Positions 1 through 12,190 are shown, counted from the stretch's first letter. The stretch is DNA of 64,000 bases from Micropterix aruncella (GCA_944548615.1 OX155953.1:551501-615500); one strand, 5' to 3'. Notes: generated by a model from the letters alone, not told the origin. Made by a program: numbers and translations.

Positions 1-340
1 GGACTACCCCGGGAAGGACTCTCGCATCCCAGGCCTCACGGCTGGTGGATCGGTTTCCCCTGGGGGATTGCCTCATGGCGCTACTGGGCGGTTTGCGCCG
101 TTCGGTGAAAGCCAATCGGTTTGTGCACATTGATTAATTATTGGAGTCAGGAGACTATGGAAATGCACTGTTTCCCAAGCAACGGGGGTGGATGTTGACC
201 TGTCGTCCTCCACTCTTGGAATGACCACTCGTCTACATAATGCTGAATTCAGAGCTGGGCAAAATATGCCATGCTTCGCGATATATTTAAACGGAATCAC
301 CGCTGAATATACGCTGAATATACGTGACCAGTCGGAAGGT
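1..340 (+). repeat. Family A composite repeat, divergent copy
   Basis: This stretch aligns by eye with 59700-60090: both carry CTCACGGCTGGTGGATCGG, then a 'gcctc..ggcgctact' block, then 'gtggatgttgacctgtcgt'. It belongs to the composite repeat family that recurs across the window but is more diverged than the 57-59 kb copies. It contains no plausible protein; the short open frames here are chance. The left end is cut by the window edge. Confidence 0.6.
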
Positions 341-369
341 CGGAGGTATCCTGATGGTTAGATACATAT

Positions 370-1145
370 TGAGTTGTCAACTACAACGGGCGAGCCCGTC
401 ACCACAGGACGTTTTAACGATTCATCGTTCTATCGACCTGCAGTGAGCGTAGAAGACTTTGGACATAACAAATCCGACGTCTAGCTACGCCACAACCCGT
501 AAGAGACCAACTCCTTACCGCGAGAAAGCCAGGAATTACTTCCCAGCGGCTTGAGAAACTCGCGCCCTTACTTCCAATTGTGACCAGATTTCTCCGGTCT
601 CTCGATTGGTTCCGAGTTCGAGGTCGCTTGCGCGGGCCTCTCCCTTACGAAGCGGTGAAACGGTGTACACAAAATCTATAGCGGACCAAGGCGTCCTTTG
701 CCCGGCTCTGAACCGGGATCAGATGGCCAAAGGTCATTTCAAGAGCAGTCGCCGTAAGATACGCAACCACCCCCGCTCTGTATTGTTTCCTACAGAGCGT
801 CCTTTGCCCGGCTCTGAATCGGGATCGGATGGCCAATGGTCATTTCAAGAGCAGTCGCCGTAAGGTAGGCAACCACCCCCGCTCTATAGGAAACAATACA
901 GTTCCCAGACTCCCCCGAATGTTCCCAGACCCCCCGAGTCGGAGAGCACAATCGATTGGCTTGCGCCGCTCGGTGCGCAGACCGTCCAGGAGCGCCAGAG
1001 GTTTGATTCCCAGGGGAGACTGGTTGACCCAGTGTCCTACCCAGGTTCGCACCCCATGCGTGGAGGCCATCGGATGGGTGTTGACCCGTGAGTGTGACCG
1101 ACCCTGAACACATGGGTCATCGTGGCCACCTCATCATGGGCCCGT
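370..1145 (-). repeat. Family A composite repeat, long minus copy
   Basis: This is the reverse complement of the unit at 57688-58320. It begins (in plus coordinates) with a block containing ACGGGCGAGCCCGT, which is itself palindromic, and runs to GGGCCCGTTAGCT. The tRNA-like arms lie at about 480-535. It includes an internal 106 bp direct duplication (691-796 repeated from 797). Together with the plus copy at 1150-1612 it forms a large inverted arrangement. The family cannot be classified from sequence alone. Confidence 0.7.
691..890. repeat. 106 bp internal tandem duplication in family A copy
   Basis: The block starting GCGTCCTTTGCCCGGCTCTG at 691 starts again at 797. The two copies run through the shared text 'catttcaagagcagtcgccgt' with a few substitutions. 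Other family A copies have it once, so the duplication is private to this copy. Confidence 0.8.
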
Positions 1146-1149
1146 TAGC

Positions 1150-1612
1150 TCTCATCTGACTAACAGTCGGGGGAGTCTGGAAGCAGTACTGTTTCCTATA
1201 CAGCGGGGATGGTTGCGGACCTTACGGCGACTGCTCTTGAAACGACCATCGGTCATCCGATCCTGGGTGAACAGCCGGGCAAAGGACGCTGTCGTCCGCG
1301 ATAGATTCGGTAAACACCGTTTCACCGCTTCGTAAGGGAGAGGACCGCGCAAGCGACCTCGAACTCGTAACCAATCGAGAGATCGGAGTAATCTGGTCAC
1401 AATTGGCAGTAAGGGCGCGAGTGTCGGCCCGCCGGGTAACATTCCTGGCTATCTCGCGGTTAAGGCGTTGGTCTCTTACGGGGTCGTGGCGTAGCTAGAC
1501 GGTGGATTGTTTTGTCCCCAAGTCTTCTGCGCTCACTTCCAGGGAGATAGAACGACTAATCGTTTAAACTTCCTGAGGTGACGGGCTCGCCCGCTGTAGT
1601 CGACAACCCAAG
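1150..1612 (+). repeat. Family A composite repeat, 5'-shortened plus copy
   Basis: The copy starts at the internal block 'ctgactaacagtcggggga' and runs to the family end 'ctgtagtcgacaaccc'. It holds two tRNA-like stretches: CGCGGTTAAGGCGTTGG near 1455 and GTGGCGTAGCTAGACGG near 1486. It lies head-to-head with the minus copy ending at 1145. Confidence 0.7.
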
Positions 1613-1614
1613 TT

Positions 1615-1765
1615 GGTTCCAGCATCCTTGACCGGCATCCTGGAGCCAGCCTGGTACCAGCATTATCGTGCCAAACGACCGGTACCGGCTTCCTGATGCT
1701 AGCCCAGTGCCAGCACCCTGGAATCAAACTAGTGCCAGCATCCTGGAAACCGGATGTCGGTTAGT
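1615..1765. repeat. Short minisatellite, CCAGCATCCTGG-type units
   Basis: Irregular tandem copies of a motif close to CCAGCATCCTGGA recur roughly every 20-35 bp ('ccagcatccttgacc', 'ggcatcctggagcca', 'gccagcaccctggaa', 'gccagcatcctggaa'). It abuts the end of the family A copy. Confidence 0.6.
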
Positions 1766-2335
1766 TGGTTCGATCCACCGATATCGGTTACATATTGAAA
1801 CGCAAAATGTATTGTACTTGAATATTGAGCAAAACGACAGTTTTACTCATAGTTTTACTTTTACTCGCAGGTCTTATGTATATTGAAATCAGCCCTTAGA
1901 GCAGTAAATAAAATAGTGTCTCCACCGAACAATTTAACCGACCACGGTAGGTAGGACATATAATAAATGTATCTAGTCAAAAATAAGAAAAACGCTAGAA
2001 GAAAATGCTGAAGAATATATTGTATGCATATTTTAAGAAAAGTTATATAGTTTTATAGGAGATATTAAAACGTTAAAATATGTGCAAATTGTACAAAAGA
2101 TTGAAAACGTTCGAAGATGAAAATTTGACCACTTCTGGTAGGTTTATTGTTAAATTGCTAACACTACATATACAATAAATTACATTTAGGGATTTACAGG
2201 AGCATGTAAAGTATATTTACCGATCTAACATATTAAAATTAATGTAATGCAGAAATAAAAAATGTCCAAATGTCCGAAAAATTAATTACGTTCTGTTTTT
2301 AACTCTCGCCACCAATTTCCAAAAAATCGCCTGAG
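1766..2335. other. AT-rich spacer, nothing recognised
   Basis: The sequence is AT-rich, with no open frame of coding character and no inverted or tandem repeat beyond short A/T runs. Confidence 0.5.
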
Positions 2336-2337
2336 GG

Positions 2338-2620
2338 CTCCCTAGATGATCAAGCATCGCGTCGCGTAAGAGGGGATCGTAAACCGCAGGAAACATAGAA
2401 ATATTTTTTTTTACATTTACTAAAAATGCCTAATATTATAGTTTATACCAGGGAGTCACGTTAATTAGGCGTAATTGATTGGTGACTGACGTGACTCCCT
2501 GGTATAAAACTACAAAATAAGGCATTTTTAGTAAATATTAAAAAAAATATTTGCATATTTCCTGCAGTTTACGATCAGCTCCCAGCCCGCGACGCGATGC
2601 TTGACAAGCATGATTGATCG
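2338..2620. mobile_element. Foldback / MITE-like element
   Basis: Two arms of roughly 115-130 bp are inverted around a loop of about 25 bp near 2462-2487. Shared blocks are AAGCATCGCGTCGCG, 'gatcgtaaac..gcaggaaa', 'tttactaaaaatgcc' and 'ccagggagtcacgt'. A few small indels separate the arms. It has no coding capacity. A non-autonomous foldback DNA transposon is the simplest reading, but no clear target duplication was identified. Confidence 0.7.
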
Positions 2621-2885
2621 TCTAGGTCTAAGGGGCTCCCCCTTAGTGAGCGCGAGCTCGCCTCCAGTTGAGGAGCAGGCCGGTCAGCCATTTAGGCCTC
2701 TAGATCGCTAGATTGCACGGATCGGCCACATCCCATTTGTCAAATATAGGCATGGCTAATTGTCAATGTCAAATATAGGCCAACTGTTGGACATGTGATT
2801 CTATGTTTACTTTTATATCTATCTAGTTGCTAACGTAACTGAACACTACGTTTAAATTAAATTGACATACTATTAAATTGACATA

Positions 2886-3902
2886 TTATGCGCTATGTGA
2901 GTCCGTTTTATACTACGGCATTATTGGTTGGGGAGGATGTGCGAAAACGGTTCTTCAACCACTTCTTGTCGCGCAAAAAGGTTTGATCAAAATAATATTA
3001 AGATAACCGTTCACGTATGCATCAGATCTCACATTTAAGGAAATGCATGTTTTAGAAGTGCGCATGTTATATGTGAAAATGGTTTTAGGTCGGATCGTTC
3101 TTAAGGAAAAAAATAAATCCCAGCAAACTAAACACACAAGACGTGCCAATAGTGACTACGTTGCAGTTCCCCGAAGGAGTACGTCATTTGGCCAAAGAAA
3201 TTTCACTTATCTAGGGCCTAGGATATATAACATCCTACCTGCAGGTATAAAGATTAGCCCGAGCATTCCAATTTTTAAGAGACAACTGGTCTCGTGGATG
3301 CTTGGGCCAGGAAGGTCCCGAATACTGGCGAATACATCAAGAACTTTCAACTATCTAGCTTTGTTTGGCTGCACTTTGTGACTATTACTATTATTTTAAT
3401 TTTTCTTTGTGACTATTTTATTTTTTTAGAAATTTTACTGTTATAATTTTATTGTGACTTTTTATTTTTCTTACAAATATTACAAATTTTATTGATAATT
3501 TAGGTTATGACTATATAGTTTATTATTAACCTAAGGATAAGTGTATTTAATTATCTATTTACTTCAATGTTTTATTTTATTATAATTGTATATTTACATA
3601 TGGTTTTTTTATACATCTTTTTATTTAATTCAAGTTTTTTTTTTCATTTTCGCATTTTTTCTTTTTGTTTAAACTACTTTTTTTTCTTTTGAATATGTTT
3701 TCTTTTTTAAACTAGTATTTGTTTAATATGTTTACCCTAGAACAAGTGTTTACTTAGTTGGGCGACATGGGACCGATCTTCACTATATGCGTGACACAAC
3801 TTGCTGTGGGTTTTATTTCAAGTGTAGATATTAAGTATAATTTGTTACGCTTGTTGCATATTATGTACATTACCATAAATAAATAAATAAATAAATAAAT
3901 AT
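2886..3902 (+). mobile_element. CR1/Daphne-like non-LTR retroelement, 5'-truncated 3' part
   Basis: From 2886 the plus strand reads through the reverse-transcriptase C-terminal region (YGIIGWGG) and is then broken by a stop or frameshift near 3005. An open stretch at 3043-3381 encodes the conserved tail TSFGQRNFTYLGPRIYNILP. The same tail is seen in the copies at 41.8-42.2 and 52.5 kb. The 3' region carries the CTAGAACAAG...CTTAGTTGGG motif at 3735-3765 shared by sister copies, and ends in (AAAT)n at 3878-3902. It is a dead fragment. Confidence 0.75.
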
Positions 3903-4515
3903 ATGTTCTTATTCATAATTATTATTACACCGTCTTAGTCTTAGTCACTTTAGTTCTTTAGTCACTTTAGTACCTCTGGTATAAGCATGAAAATAAAAAC
4001 GCTTCTAAAATCTCCTTCGAGCATCGCTTTATAGCTTTATCACCTTCAATCTTTGTATATTCTGTAAAAGTTTATTTTACGAGAATACTTTGAACGAAGC
4101 GGGTCGCATCCGTGGCGAAGGATTTCACCGCCGCGTCGTCGTCGCCGCTAACACAATTCAATTATTTCGCTCTTTTCATAGCGAGAAATTTATTTTCATT
4201 TTTCTTCTACGTCAGCGATAGAGAAAAAAGCGGAGAGTGTTTCTTCTAAAACACGCGGTTTCTGTATAAAACTACACAATAGCACACTAGTAGACAGATG
4301 TAAACAATAGCTTGGCATCCGTTGTAAATGTAGCGGGATGCCGTTGAGCTGGAAAATAAACCGTTTTCCTTTTTATGATATTGTATAATTGGTACAACAA
4401 CAGATTTAATTTAAAGAGTATTGATTTGAATTTCATATAAAATAGAGGAGTACAATAAGTATTTTTAAATTAAGAGAATCCGAGGAAATCATCAAAATTC
4501 GGCAGTAATCGTAAA
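3903..4515. other. Spacer, nothing recognised
   Basis: There is no coding open frame. A short direct repeat 'agtcactttagt' occurs near 3940-3970. The word GAACGAAGCGGGTCG at about 4093 recurs at 6489, which hints at a relic repeat too short to classify. Confidence 0.4.
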
Positions 4516-4517
4516 AT

Positions 4518-5215
4518 AGTCAAACTACTCCAGCAGCCGTAAGAGTCCAGCTCCTTGCCGAGAGGTACTGAGAAGAGGACCCACCGGACAAACCTCGCTT
4601 CCTCAATACTGGATTTGGAAGGATTTCTCCATCCTCCAGTCTGGTCACAGTTTCGAATCCGCTTGCGCGGCCCCTACCTGACGTTATCGGTAATTCAGTT
4701 CGAATTTATCGCGGACCGATGCTCCCTTTACACGTCTATATCACACGGGATCGGGTGCCTAACGGATCGTTTCAAGGTAGCTGGCATCAGGTCAACAACC
4801 ACCTCCGTTGAATAGGAAACGTTTCATACCGTTTCCAGACCCCTCTCCGGGTTATCTGTGAGGGAGAGCACAGTGGATTTGAAAACGCCGCACGATGCGC
4901 AAATCGCCCAGCGTCACCCGAGGTGTTCCCCCAGATTGGATGTGATCCCACCTGTAATTTAGTTTAAATTAATCGCTGACCGTGGCGGCATCCTTTGCTC
5001 ATCTGTTCGCGCGGGATCAGGTAGCCGACCGGTCGTTTCGAGAGCGGCTGACATTGATAAGCAACCACCCCGCTTCATAGGAAAACGTATGTAGTTTTCA
5101 GACTCCCCCAGTTATCAGCCGGAGTGCACAGTCGATCGGCTGATGTCGCATGGTGCGCAAACCGCCCAGATGTGCCCAAAGAACATCACCCGGGGGAACT
5201 GACCCACCTGTATGC
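4518..5215 (-). repeat. Family A composite repeat, old divergent copy
   Basis: Landmarks follow the same order as in the 13.9-14.5 kb copy but are strongly diverged: 'cgtaagagtccagctccttgcc', 'cttgcgcgg', 'atcgcggaccgatgc', 'ataggaaac' and 'cagactcccccag'. The second half (about 4960-5215) repeats landmarks of the first (gcggacc / ataggaaa / cagactcccc), so two partial units may be joined here. Confidence 0.55.
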
Positions 5216-5280
5216 TGAATTTATTTGTTTATTTTAAAGTCGCTATCAAAACCTATGGTCATTGCTACATTATATAGATG

Positions 5281-6009
5281 ACTAGCTGACCCGTGCCCAC
5301 TTCGTTGGGCGGTAAAACTATTTACCAGTGATGAAATTATGAGTGTGGTTCGGTTAGTACTGAGTGCTATGATTTATTTCCTGACTGCCAAAAGAAGGGT
5401 TATATTTTTACTGCATATGTATGTATGTATTTGCATGCCAATTTGACTATAATACCGTTATTTGTGAGTGTCTTATTTGTGAGCGTATTATCTCTTTAAT
5501 GATTTATGCAGTAAAAGGGAAAATATATGCAGTAAAAAGGAAAAGTCTTTTGTTTTAAACGCTAGAGACGATAAATTTATTTATTTTGATAAGAATTTAT
5601 AATTGTTGTTAATATGACGAATAAACATGACCTAACAATTTAAATTATTTTTTTAATACAAACTACTACTTTTTGTGACTAAAATAAAAAAGTTAGACAT
5701 ATTCGGTCGCTGACTTTTTTGTAGGCACTATCAAGTTCTACAACTTTTCTCTAGAACTTAATCACATATCTCTCATCGTTAAGGCAGCGTTCGTTAGAAA
5801 CGTTTTCGTTCGACCGTTTTTTCCGACTTACTTTGGAAATCCGACTACCACGAAAAAGCCTTTTCATTTTTCGGCTTAATATATAGCCTATGATACTCAC
5901 AAATAACGTGGCTTTCTATTGGTAAAAGAATTTTCATCAAAATCGGTTCAGTAGATCCAGACTTCCTACAACCTCACAAACTTTACCTCTTTATAATATT
6001 AATATAGAT
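5281..6009 (+). repeat. Interspersed repeat B, copy 1 (~730 bp)
   Basis: It starts ACTAGCTGACCCGTGCCCAC and ends with 'cctctttataatattaatatagata'-type sequence. A second copy at 8676-9412 matches along the whole length with scattered substitutions. The TATAATATTARTATAGAT-like end resembles 3' ends of insect RTE-related elements, which is inference. No open frame is present, so the copies are non-autonomous or eroded. Confidence 0.7.
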
Positions 6010-7500
6010 AACCAATGGCGAAACACCAAGTGAATTCTTCGTAGCTATACCTGCTCAACGCCGACCAACTGGGATAGACTCGTTCCAGGGCTAGCGTTTC
6101 TAAAGCATTTAACACATAAATAAAGAATGATAACTAAAATAAATTACCTAACTTATAAAAGAAATCTAAATAGTTAATTTTAAAAAATAGGTATAAAAAA
6201 ATAATAATGGTCATTTAAAAAAATAATCGGGGTAAAGTAAATAGTCAATTTTAAATAGTTAAATTAATAAAAAAATATAAGCTATATGCTAAATAAAATA
6301 ATATATTTATAATATAGTCAAGAACCATAAAAAAACGAAGATAATAATAAAAAATTAAATATTATCATTGACAGACTGTCATTTGAGAAATAGTTTATAG
6401 TTGCAGGAGGAACAAGAGTCCTTGCCGGGATCGAACTTCTAACAGGAGGCTACCAAATGGGAGCTGTACCATGTTGGGCAGACCTATGAACGAAGCGGGT
6501 CGTATTGGCCTATCTGCACAGGTTCCATTAGCGTCCCAAGTTTGGGTTTAAAGTAATGATGTTAAAGTTTGATCTGTTTTTGGCGTAAGACTCGGCTGGG
6601 TTTGCTTAAGATTCTTCCCTCGTGGACTCCGTAAGACGCGGGGCGGTTGCCGGGAAAAAGTCGTGCCCATGGCACACGACCGGTAGGGTAGTGTTGACTC
6701 CACGGTGGTCCAAGTTCTCTTGCACGGAATAAGCCGTGTTGCGTTTAAGCGAAAAGTCTTTGTTGGTGAGGCGGTTTTCGTTCTTTTTTAATATTATGAA
6801 GTTGAGTTCGGCTGCGAAATAGGCAGAGCTAGATTATCCTTGATGCGAGGCAGGTAAGTTACACATTCGTTGTAGTTATTCTCTTCCACAATCCCCTTTC
6901 AGGTGACAGATAAATCCAAATTGTATAATATTTAGTGAACCAACTCTCGATCTGCAATATCTAATAATAAAATATGAAAACACATCTTTTTTTGAAGCAG
7001 AATCGTTTCAAAAGTTTCTTAAGTACATATAAGATGGTTTTCTTAAAATAGATCTCTTTCTCTTTTCGAAAAGGCTGTCGTTGAGATAATCAGTATTTCT
7101 GTTTGTTTAATTTGTTTCGAATTCAAGAATGAAGTTTTAAAAAATTACCGATTTTTAATTTCATGGACCCATTTTACCGACACGGAATATCATTTGTATG
7201 GGGACCGCGAGTTACAGCCTTAATTTGTTCCTTGGAATAATGCCACACGTATTCGATAAAACTCTTCTCGCCACTGTAACATCGAATTTCGCAGGCCCGC
7301 GGAACGAGTAAAACTACGCTCTACAAGAATAGTGTTATTTTAATTGTTAAAAAAGCGTTTCGTTACTCAGAGAAGGATCTACGTGCTTCCTGTTCCAAGA
7401 CGTACTTTATGTGGGTAATTGAATCCAAGAAATAGAAGCTATGAAAAGAAAGTTATTTTGATATTTGATATCGATCTGCCCCAGTTTGTGCTTGAGGGCT
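6010..7500. other. AT-rich spacer with a possible SINE relic
   Basis: The first 350 bp are A/T simple sequence. At 6418-6490 the minus strand contains GTTCGATCCCGG, close to a Pol III B box, in a context (GGTAGCCTCCT...) also found on the plus strand at 58420. The rest (6500-7500) shows no repeat or coding signal that I recognise. Confidence 0.4.
6418..6490 (-). repeat. SINE-like relic with B-box-like word
   Basis: Read on the minus strand, GGTAGCCTCCTGTTAGAAG is followed by GTTCGATCCCGGCAAGG. The region 58419-58455 reads GGTAGCCTCCTTAAAGAGG then GTCGAACCTGGAAAGG, aligned position by position. Two dispersed copies with a B-box-like core suggest a tRNA-derived SINE, but no A box or tail was identified. 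Confidence 0.4.
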
Positions 7501-7505
7501 TAGAG

Positions 7506-8497
7506 CAGTGATTTTCAACCGGTGTGCCGCGGTTCAATTGTGTGCCGCGAGTATCGTCCTGGTGTGCCGCCAATTAATAAACGGGAAAAGATGCTTTCAG
7601 TTGTTAGGAAATGAGGGTATCACCATTTATTTATTTATTTATTTTATTTTCGGGAAACATACAGCGCTTTATTAATTATTACTAATTATTCTAATACAGT
7701 GTTTCGCTGGCCGATTAATTGTTTCCTACATTATTTTCTTATACGGTAAATCAAAAGTTGCATTGCACAAAATTAAATCAAATTAAATTACAATTGAACT
7801 ATTGCAAGGATAGAAAAGGAGAGGGATGGGATATATGTAGGATAGGATATAGGTATTCAAATTATACTTTTTGCTATTCTCATTTTCGCTCTGTTTTGAA
7901 ACAATTTGTATACTCACTATGTAACCACTTCCTAGACGCCTAGTGAGCTAAGGACAGCCTCGCTGAATTTAGGTTGATTCAAGTAAAAAATGGTTGATTC
8001 AAGTAAAAAATATCTTCGAATCGATTTATACTATACAATGTTCGACCTCGCATGAAACATCTGTGCAATTTGCATCAGGCGCTTACCTCTCATTAATTTT
8101 GTTTGTCACAAAATGTAAGTATACATAATATAATTTCTTCGGCAATTAAAACAAAAGTATGCTTTTTGTTATTCGTTTTTACCTTCCTTTGTTACGATCT
8201 TGTATAGTGTGCGATTTTAGCACTACCTTCTCAAGTCCGGGACGTATTTCTAGTTAAATTACTATATTTGGTGAACATTTTATGGACCTAATTTTATGAT
8301 AGGGGTATTAAAACAAGGTCTTGGATGCAAAATTGCAATATAAAATAGGTAGTGTTTATTTATTTTAAATCGCCCACGGCGCTAATGGGGGGGGGGGTGG
8401 GAGGGGGGGGGGTCTAAACGCTCTTTTAACCCGCCCGTGTGCCGGAGTCACGACGAGAAAAAGTGTGCCGTCCCCAAGAAAATGTTGAAAACCACTG
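7506..8497. mobile_element. hAT-like non-autonomous element
   Basis: The terminal inverted repeats read CAGTGATTTTCAAC on the left and CAGTGGTTTTCAAC (reverse complement of the right end). Both ends continue into 'gtgtgccg' repeats. CAGTGGTT...CAAC with subterminal GTGTGCC repeats is typical of hAT/Charlie-like elements. No transposase frame is present in the 992 bp. It contains a G-rich run at 8388-8412. An exact 8 bp target duplication was not found: TAGAG flanks both ends but offset by one base on the right. Confidence 0.65.
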
Positions 8498-8675
8498 ATA
8501 GAGGAAGATTAATGGCAGGGAGCTTGAAATTGGTTGCGGATAAAGTTAAAATAAACAGGATGGCAGCCCAATATCCTAATCGGATAAGCTACATTAAAAA
8601 TACTGGATAAAAAATAAGAAAAATAAAAATATATTTTCTGAGATATTATCACATAAAGTATTGTATTAAAAACTA

Positions 8676-9412
8676 GCTGACCCGTGCCCACTTCGTTGGG
8701 CGGTAAAACTTTTACCTGTGATGAAATTATGAGTATGGCTCGGTTAGTACTGAGTGCTATGATTTATTTCCTGACTGCCAAAAGAAGGGTTATATTTTTA
8801 CTGCATAATTATGTATGTATTTGCATACCAATTTGGCTATAATATTGTTATTTGTGGGTGTCTTATTTGTGAGCGTATTATCTCTTTAACTATTTATGCA
8901 GTAAAGGGGAAATTATATGCAGTAAAAGGGAAAAGTCTTTGGTTTTAAACACTTGAGATGATAAATTTACTTATTTTGATAATAATTCATAATAGTTGAT
9001 AATATGACCAATAAACATGACCTAACGATTTAAATTATTTTTTAAATATAAAATACTACTTTTTGTGACTTAAATATAAAAGTTAGACATACGCTGTCGC
9101 TGACTTTTTTGTAGGCATTATCAAGCTCTACAACTTTTTTCTAGAACTTAGTCATATATCTCTCATCGTTAAGGCAGCGTTAGTTAGAAACGTTTTCGTT
9201 CGACCATCTATTCTCCGAATTACTTTGCAAATCCGACTACCACGAAAAAGTCTTTTCATTTTTCGGATTAATATATAGCCTATGACACTCACAAATAACG
9301 TGGCTTTCTATTGGTAAAAGAATTTTCCAAATCAGTTCAGTAGATCCAGAGATTACTTCCTACAACGTCACAAACTTTACCTCTTTATAATATTAGTATA
9401 GAAGTATAGATA
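8676..9412 (+). repeat. Interspersed repeat B, copy 2 (~735 bp)
   Basis: It starts ACTAGCTGACCCGTGCCCAC exactly as copy 1 at 5281 and ends 'tataatattagtatagaag...tagata'. It keeps the same internal order of landmarks ('gaaattatgag', 'tttcctgactgcc', 'aacgttttcgttcgacc', 'caaataacgtggctttc'). Confidence 0.7.
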
Positions 9413-9830
9413 ATGGTATCTTTTACGAAAGAACGAACTATTATGCCCCCATTTGCGACGTTGAACCGTTTACAACAGTGGCGCATTTTTAAGGTTGAGG
9501 TTAAGGGGGGGGGGGGGTAAATCAAACCACCAGTATTATACGAGTATTAGCAACTTTGAACCGAAATATAAAAATAGAGTGAGAACCTGGTATTGTGAGG
9601 GCAGTAAATAGTAATTGTTTTCTTTGTGTCTTCTGAATCTTTCTGTCTTATGTTTTGTTTGATGTTTTCTTGTATCGTCGATTTATTTGTCCATTTTTTA
9701 CTTTCCTGACGACCTATCGGAAAAGAAAGTATTGTGATCGCGCTAAAAAAAAATTTTGAGATGAAGATGGGAATATATATTTTGAGACTCCCTGAGACGA
9801 TTGAGACTATTTCCAGACCGATCTCTGTCT
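9413..9830. other. Spacer with a G tract
   Basis: No coding signal is seen. A run of about 13 G lies at 9506-9519. Confidence 0.4.
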
Positions 9831-9880
9831 GTATGCATGTCTGTATGTCTGTATGTCTGTATGTCTGTATGTATGTATTC
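9831..9880. repeat. (TGTATGTC)n microsatellite
   Basis: Tandem TGTATGTC units with slight variation. The apparent reading frame through it is an artefact of the repeat. Confidence 0.85.
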
Positions 9881-10195
9881 TTCCACGATAGCGCCCAGAC
9901 GCTTAATCGGATTGAGCTGAAATTTGGTATATAAGCTTCTGTTAACCGTCGGAGGAACCCATTAGTTTTTGGAGTCCCTACGCCCTACGGTTGTGGTACC
10001 TCCCATACAAATTTGGGGTTCCCGGCGAAAAAATTGTTTCCGCGATAGCGCCCAGACGCTTAATCTGTCTAAGTTAAAATTTGGCATAGAAGCTTCTGTT
10101 AACCATCGGAAGAATCTATTAGTTTTTGGGGTACTTACGACCAACGTTTGGGGTACCTGCCATACAAATTTGGGGTACTAGAGTAAAAAATGTCG
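9880..10195. repeat. Two tandem ~157 bp units
   Basis: The word GATAGCGCCCAGACGCTTAA starts near 9887 and again at 10044. The following 'agaagcttctgttaacc...atccatacaaatttgggg' text is repeated in order. The block 'cgattgagctgaaatttggtat' is also present at 18150 and, more distantly, at 62456, so it is part of a dispersed repeat. Confidence 0.75.
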
Positions 10196-10520
10196 CTGTT
10201 TTTTCGCACCTCCCCGGATACTAGTCAGGAAAGTCTTGGGGTGACACAACCGATTTTTTTACATTGTTCCCGTTTTTTTTTCATTTTAGGCATGTCCAGC
10301 AAATAAGAGTACTGAGCCTCTGACGCTCAACGAGATTCTTTTTCAAAAGAAATTGCAAAACTATATTTAAGGTCAATTAGTTGGGAGTAGAATATGTACT
10401 CATTTGTCTCAGTCGGTTTAGAAACCCTTATTGTAATGCCGTGTTGAAGTGAGTATCTCAATTCTGAATCCCGCCAGCTCCTAGTTGATGAGCGTATTCC
10501 GGTTTCTTCTTGCAAAGGGA

Positions 10521-10596
10521 AATGCGCCGTTCCAGATGCTTAACTTCGCCGTTGCTAAGCTTCGCCGATGCTTAAATGCGCCGTTCCAGATGCTTA
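10521..10596. repeat. Short tandem repeat, 53 bp period
   Basis: AATGCGCCGTTCCAGATGCT occurs at 10521 and 10574, with a related 'cttcgccg..gctaagcttcgcc' spacer. Confidence 0.75.
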
Positions 10597-10794
10597 GTTT
10601 TGTGACCACACTAAAGTGTACAAGTACACTGAGAAAAATGTAATGATGTAATACTCGGAAATACGCACGTTTCACCAAGAATTACGTATATAACTCGGAT
10701 TGTTGTCCATACGTAAGAATTAAGGTGGTGCGTAATGGTTTTAGTGTGATGGTAGCTACTGTGCCGTAATGTTGAAATACAATGTAATGTTTAA

Positions 10795-11060
10795 GAATAA
10801 TCTATAATGTACTCCCCACCACTGTTAAACAGCTGGGGAACGTAAAATTAAAAGAAAAACATCAAGAGGGTGCTGATAGGCCACCCTTTCTATGATCTGC
10901 CTGAATTTGAGGGTAATAACTTTTGAAATATTGTGCCCATTTAAATAACTTTCAAAAGTAGACCCTTATTGTCTGGCTATTTTATTTGGTCTTATATTTG
11001 TATTTTTTGTTTTCAAATACATGGCGTAGCTTTAGTTTGATCACGAGCTTGCAAATTGAG
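10795..11060 (+). mobile_element. Non-LTR retroelement 3' fragment (family C)
   Basis: The tail of the coding region and the 3' UTR match the minus-strand copy at 32875-33410. Shared text includes 'gctgataggccaccctttct', 'atattgtgcccatttaaat' and 'tattttatttggtcttatattt'. The peptide remnant before it ends LPTTVKQL. It is heavily truncated. Confidence 0.6.
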
Positions 11061-12190
11061 ACATTTTTTACACCGTAATAGATGTTTCCTATAGTTTTCA
11101 ATGCGCTGAATTCAGAAATGCCATCATTTATGCTCTATCATGTAGAAATTTTCCGCAAATCAAAAATGAAAATTCATGCAAAATTATTAAAAAAAAAACA
11201 CGTTTTTTTCTTGCGCTGTATATATGTATGTATAGTTTAATGGTGAAAACTTTTATTTGACCTTAGATTTGCATAATATGTGTTGGTAAAAATATAAAGC
11301 TGAAAAATAAAAAATCTTTCCTCATAGACTAAGTGGATCTTTTCACGTGTATATCGGTATCTGCATGAGGCTGTAAGCGGGTATAAGCGGTGACGTTCTG
11401 CGAAGAATATGACTAAAGTACGGGCCAAAGGAACGTTCCGATGGGGGTAATAAACCGAGCTGTCAAGGATGCGGCTAACGTCGATATTGCTTATCGATGA
11501 ATTACGCTTGCTCGATGAAACAGTATTATACATCTGCATTTATTATAGTACCGATTGCTATATTTATAAATATTTTCGGTTTAATAAGTATTATTTTAGA
11601 ATTAGAGTAATTAAATAATGACCTAATTATGTGATGTGAGTTATTAAATGAGTACTTAATAGATAACTGATTATCATAGCATGGCATATCATAGGTCATT
11701 ATTAATTTATAAACAGTCATTAGTAAAATTTTATCGGGGCATTTTGTAATAATGAGTCCTACATATGTATATCATAAAATGCTGCGCGGATAAAACATCA
11801 TTACTTGCCTATCAGTTGAGCAATGGAGACCATATTTTCTAACCTGGAGCTATTGAAGTTGAAGGGTGATATTAATATGCAGACTCGGCGCTTTATACAT
11901 AACATTTTGTCATTTTTTGACGAACTGAAAAGTGACCCGACAAAAGTTTAGATGCTCAATCTCAATAATATAATAATTTGATAGATAATCTGCGAAGGTT
12001 ATGATACGCATCCCTACAAGCAGGTATTAAAAGGGGCGGGCCGGCCTAATGTTTTATTGCCTCACTGGAACGTTCATTTGGCCCGCACTATAGTAACTCA
12101 GCATGTAATCTTATCCATAATCATAACCTTTATTCATTCCAGAAAATATACAAAACGTATAGTTGTAGTGGAACACGTCACTAAGTAAAT
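11061..12190. other. Spacer, nothing recognised
   Basis: Low-complexity A/T-rich DNA. The small minus-strand frames at 11237-11720 show no recognisable motif or codon bias and are probably chance. Confidence 0.4.

Noticed and set aside
606..1113. Several 60-110 codon frames on both strands at the left end
   Set aside because: GC-richer family A repeat opens frames by composition; frames are not kept between copies.
9734..9934. Met-Cys-Val-rich small protein
   Set aside because: Encoded by the TGTATGTC microsatellite.
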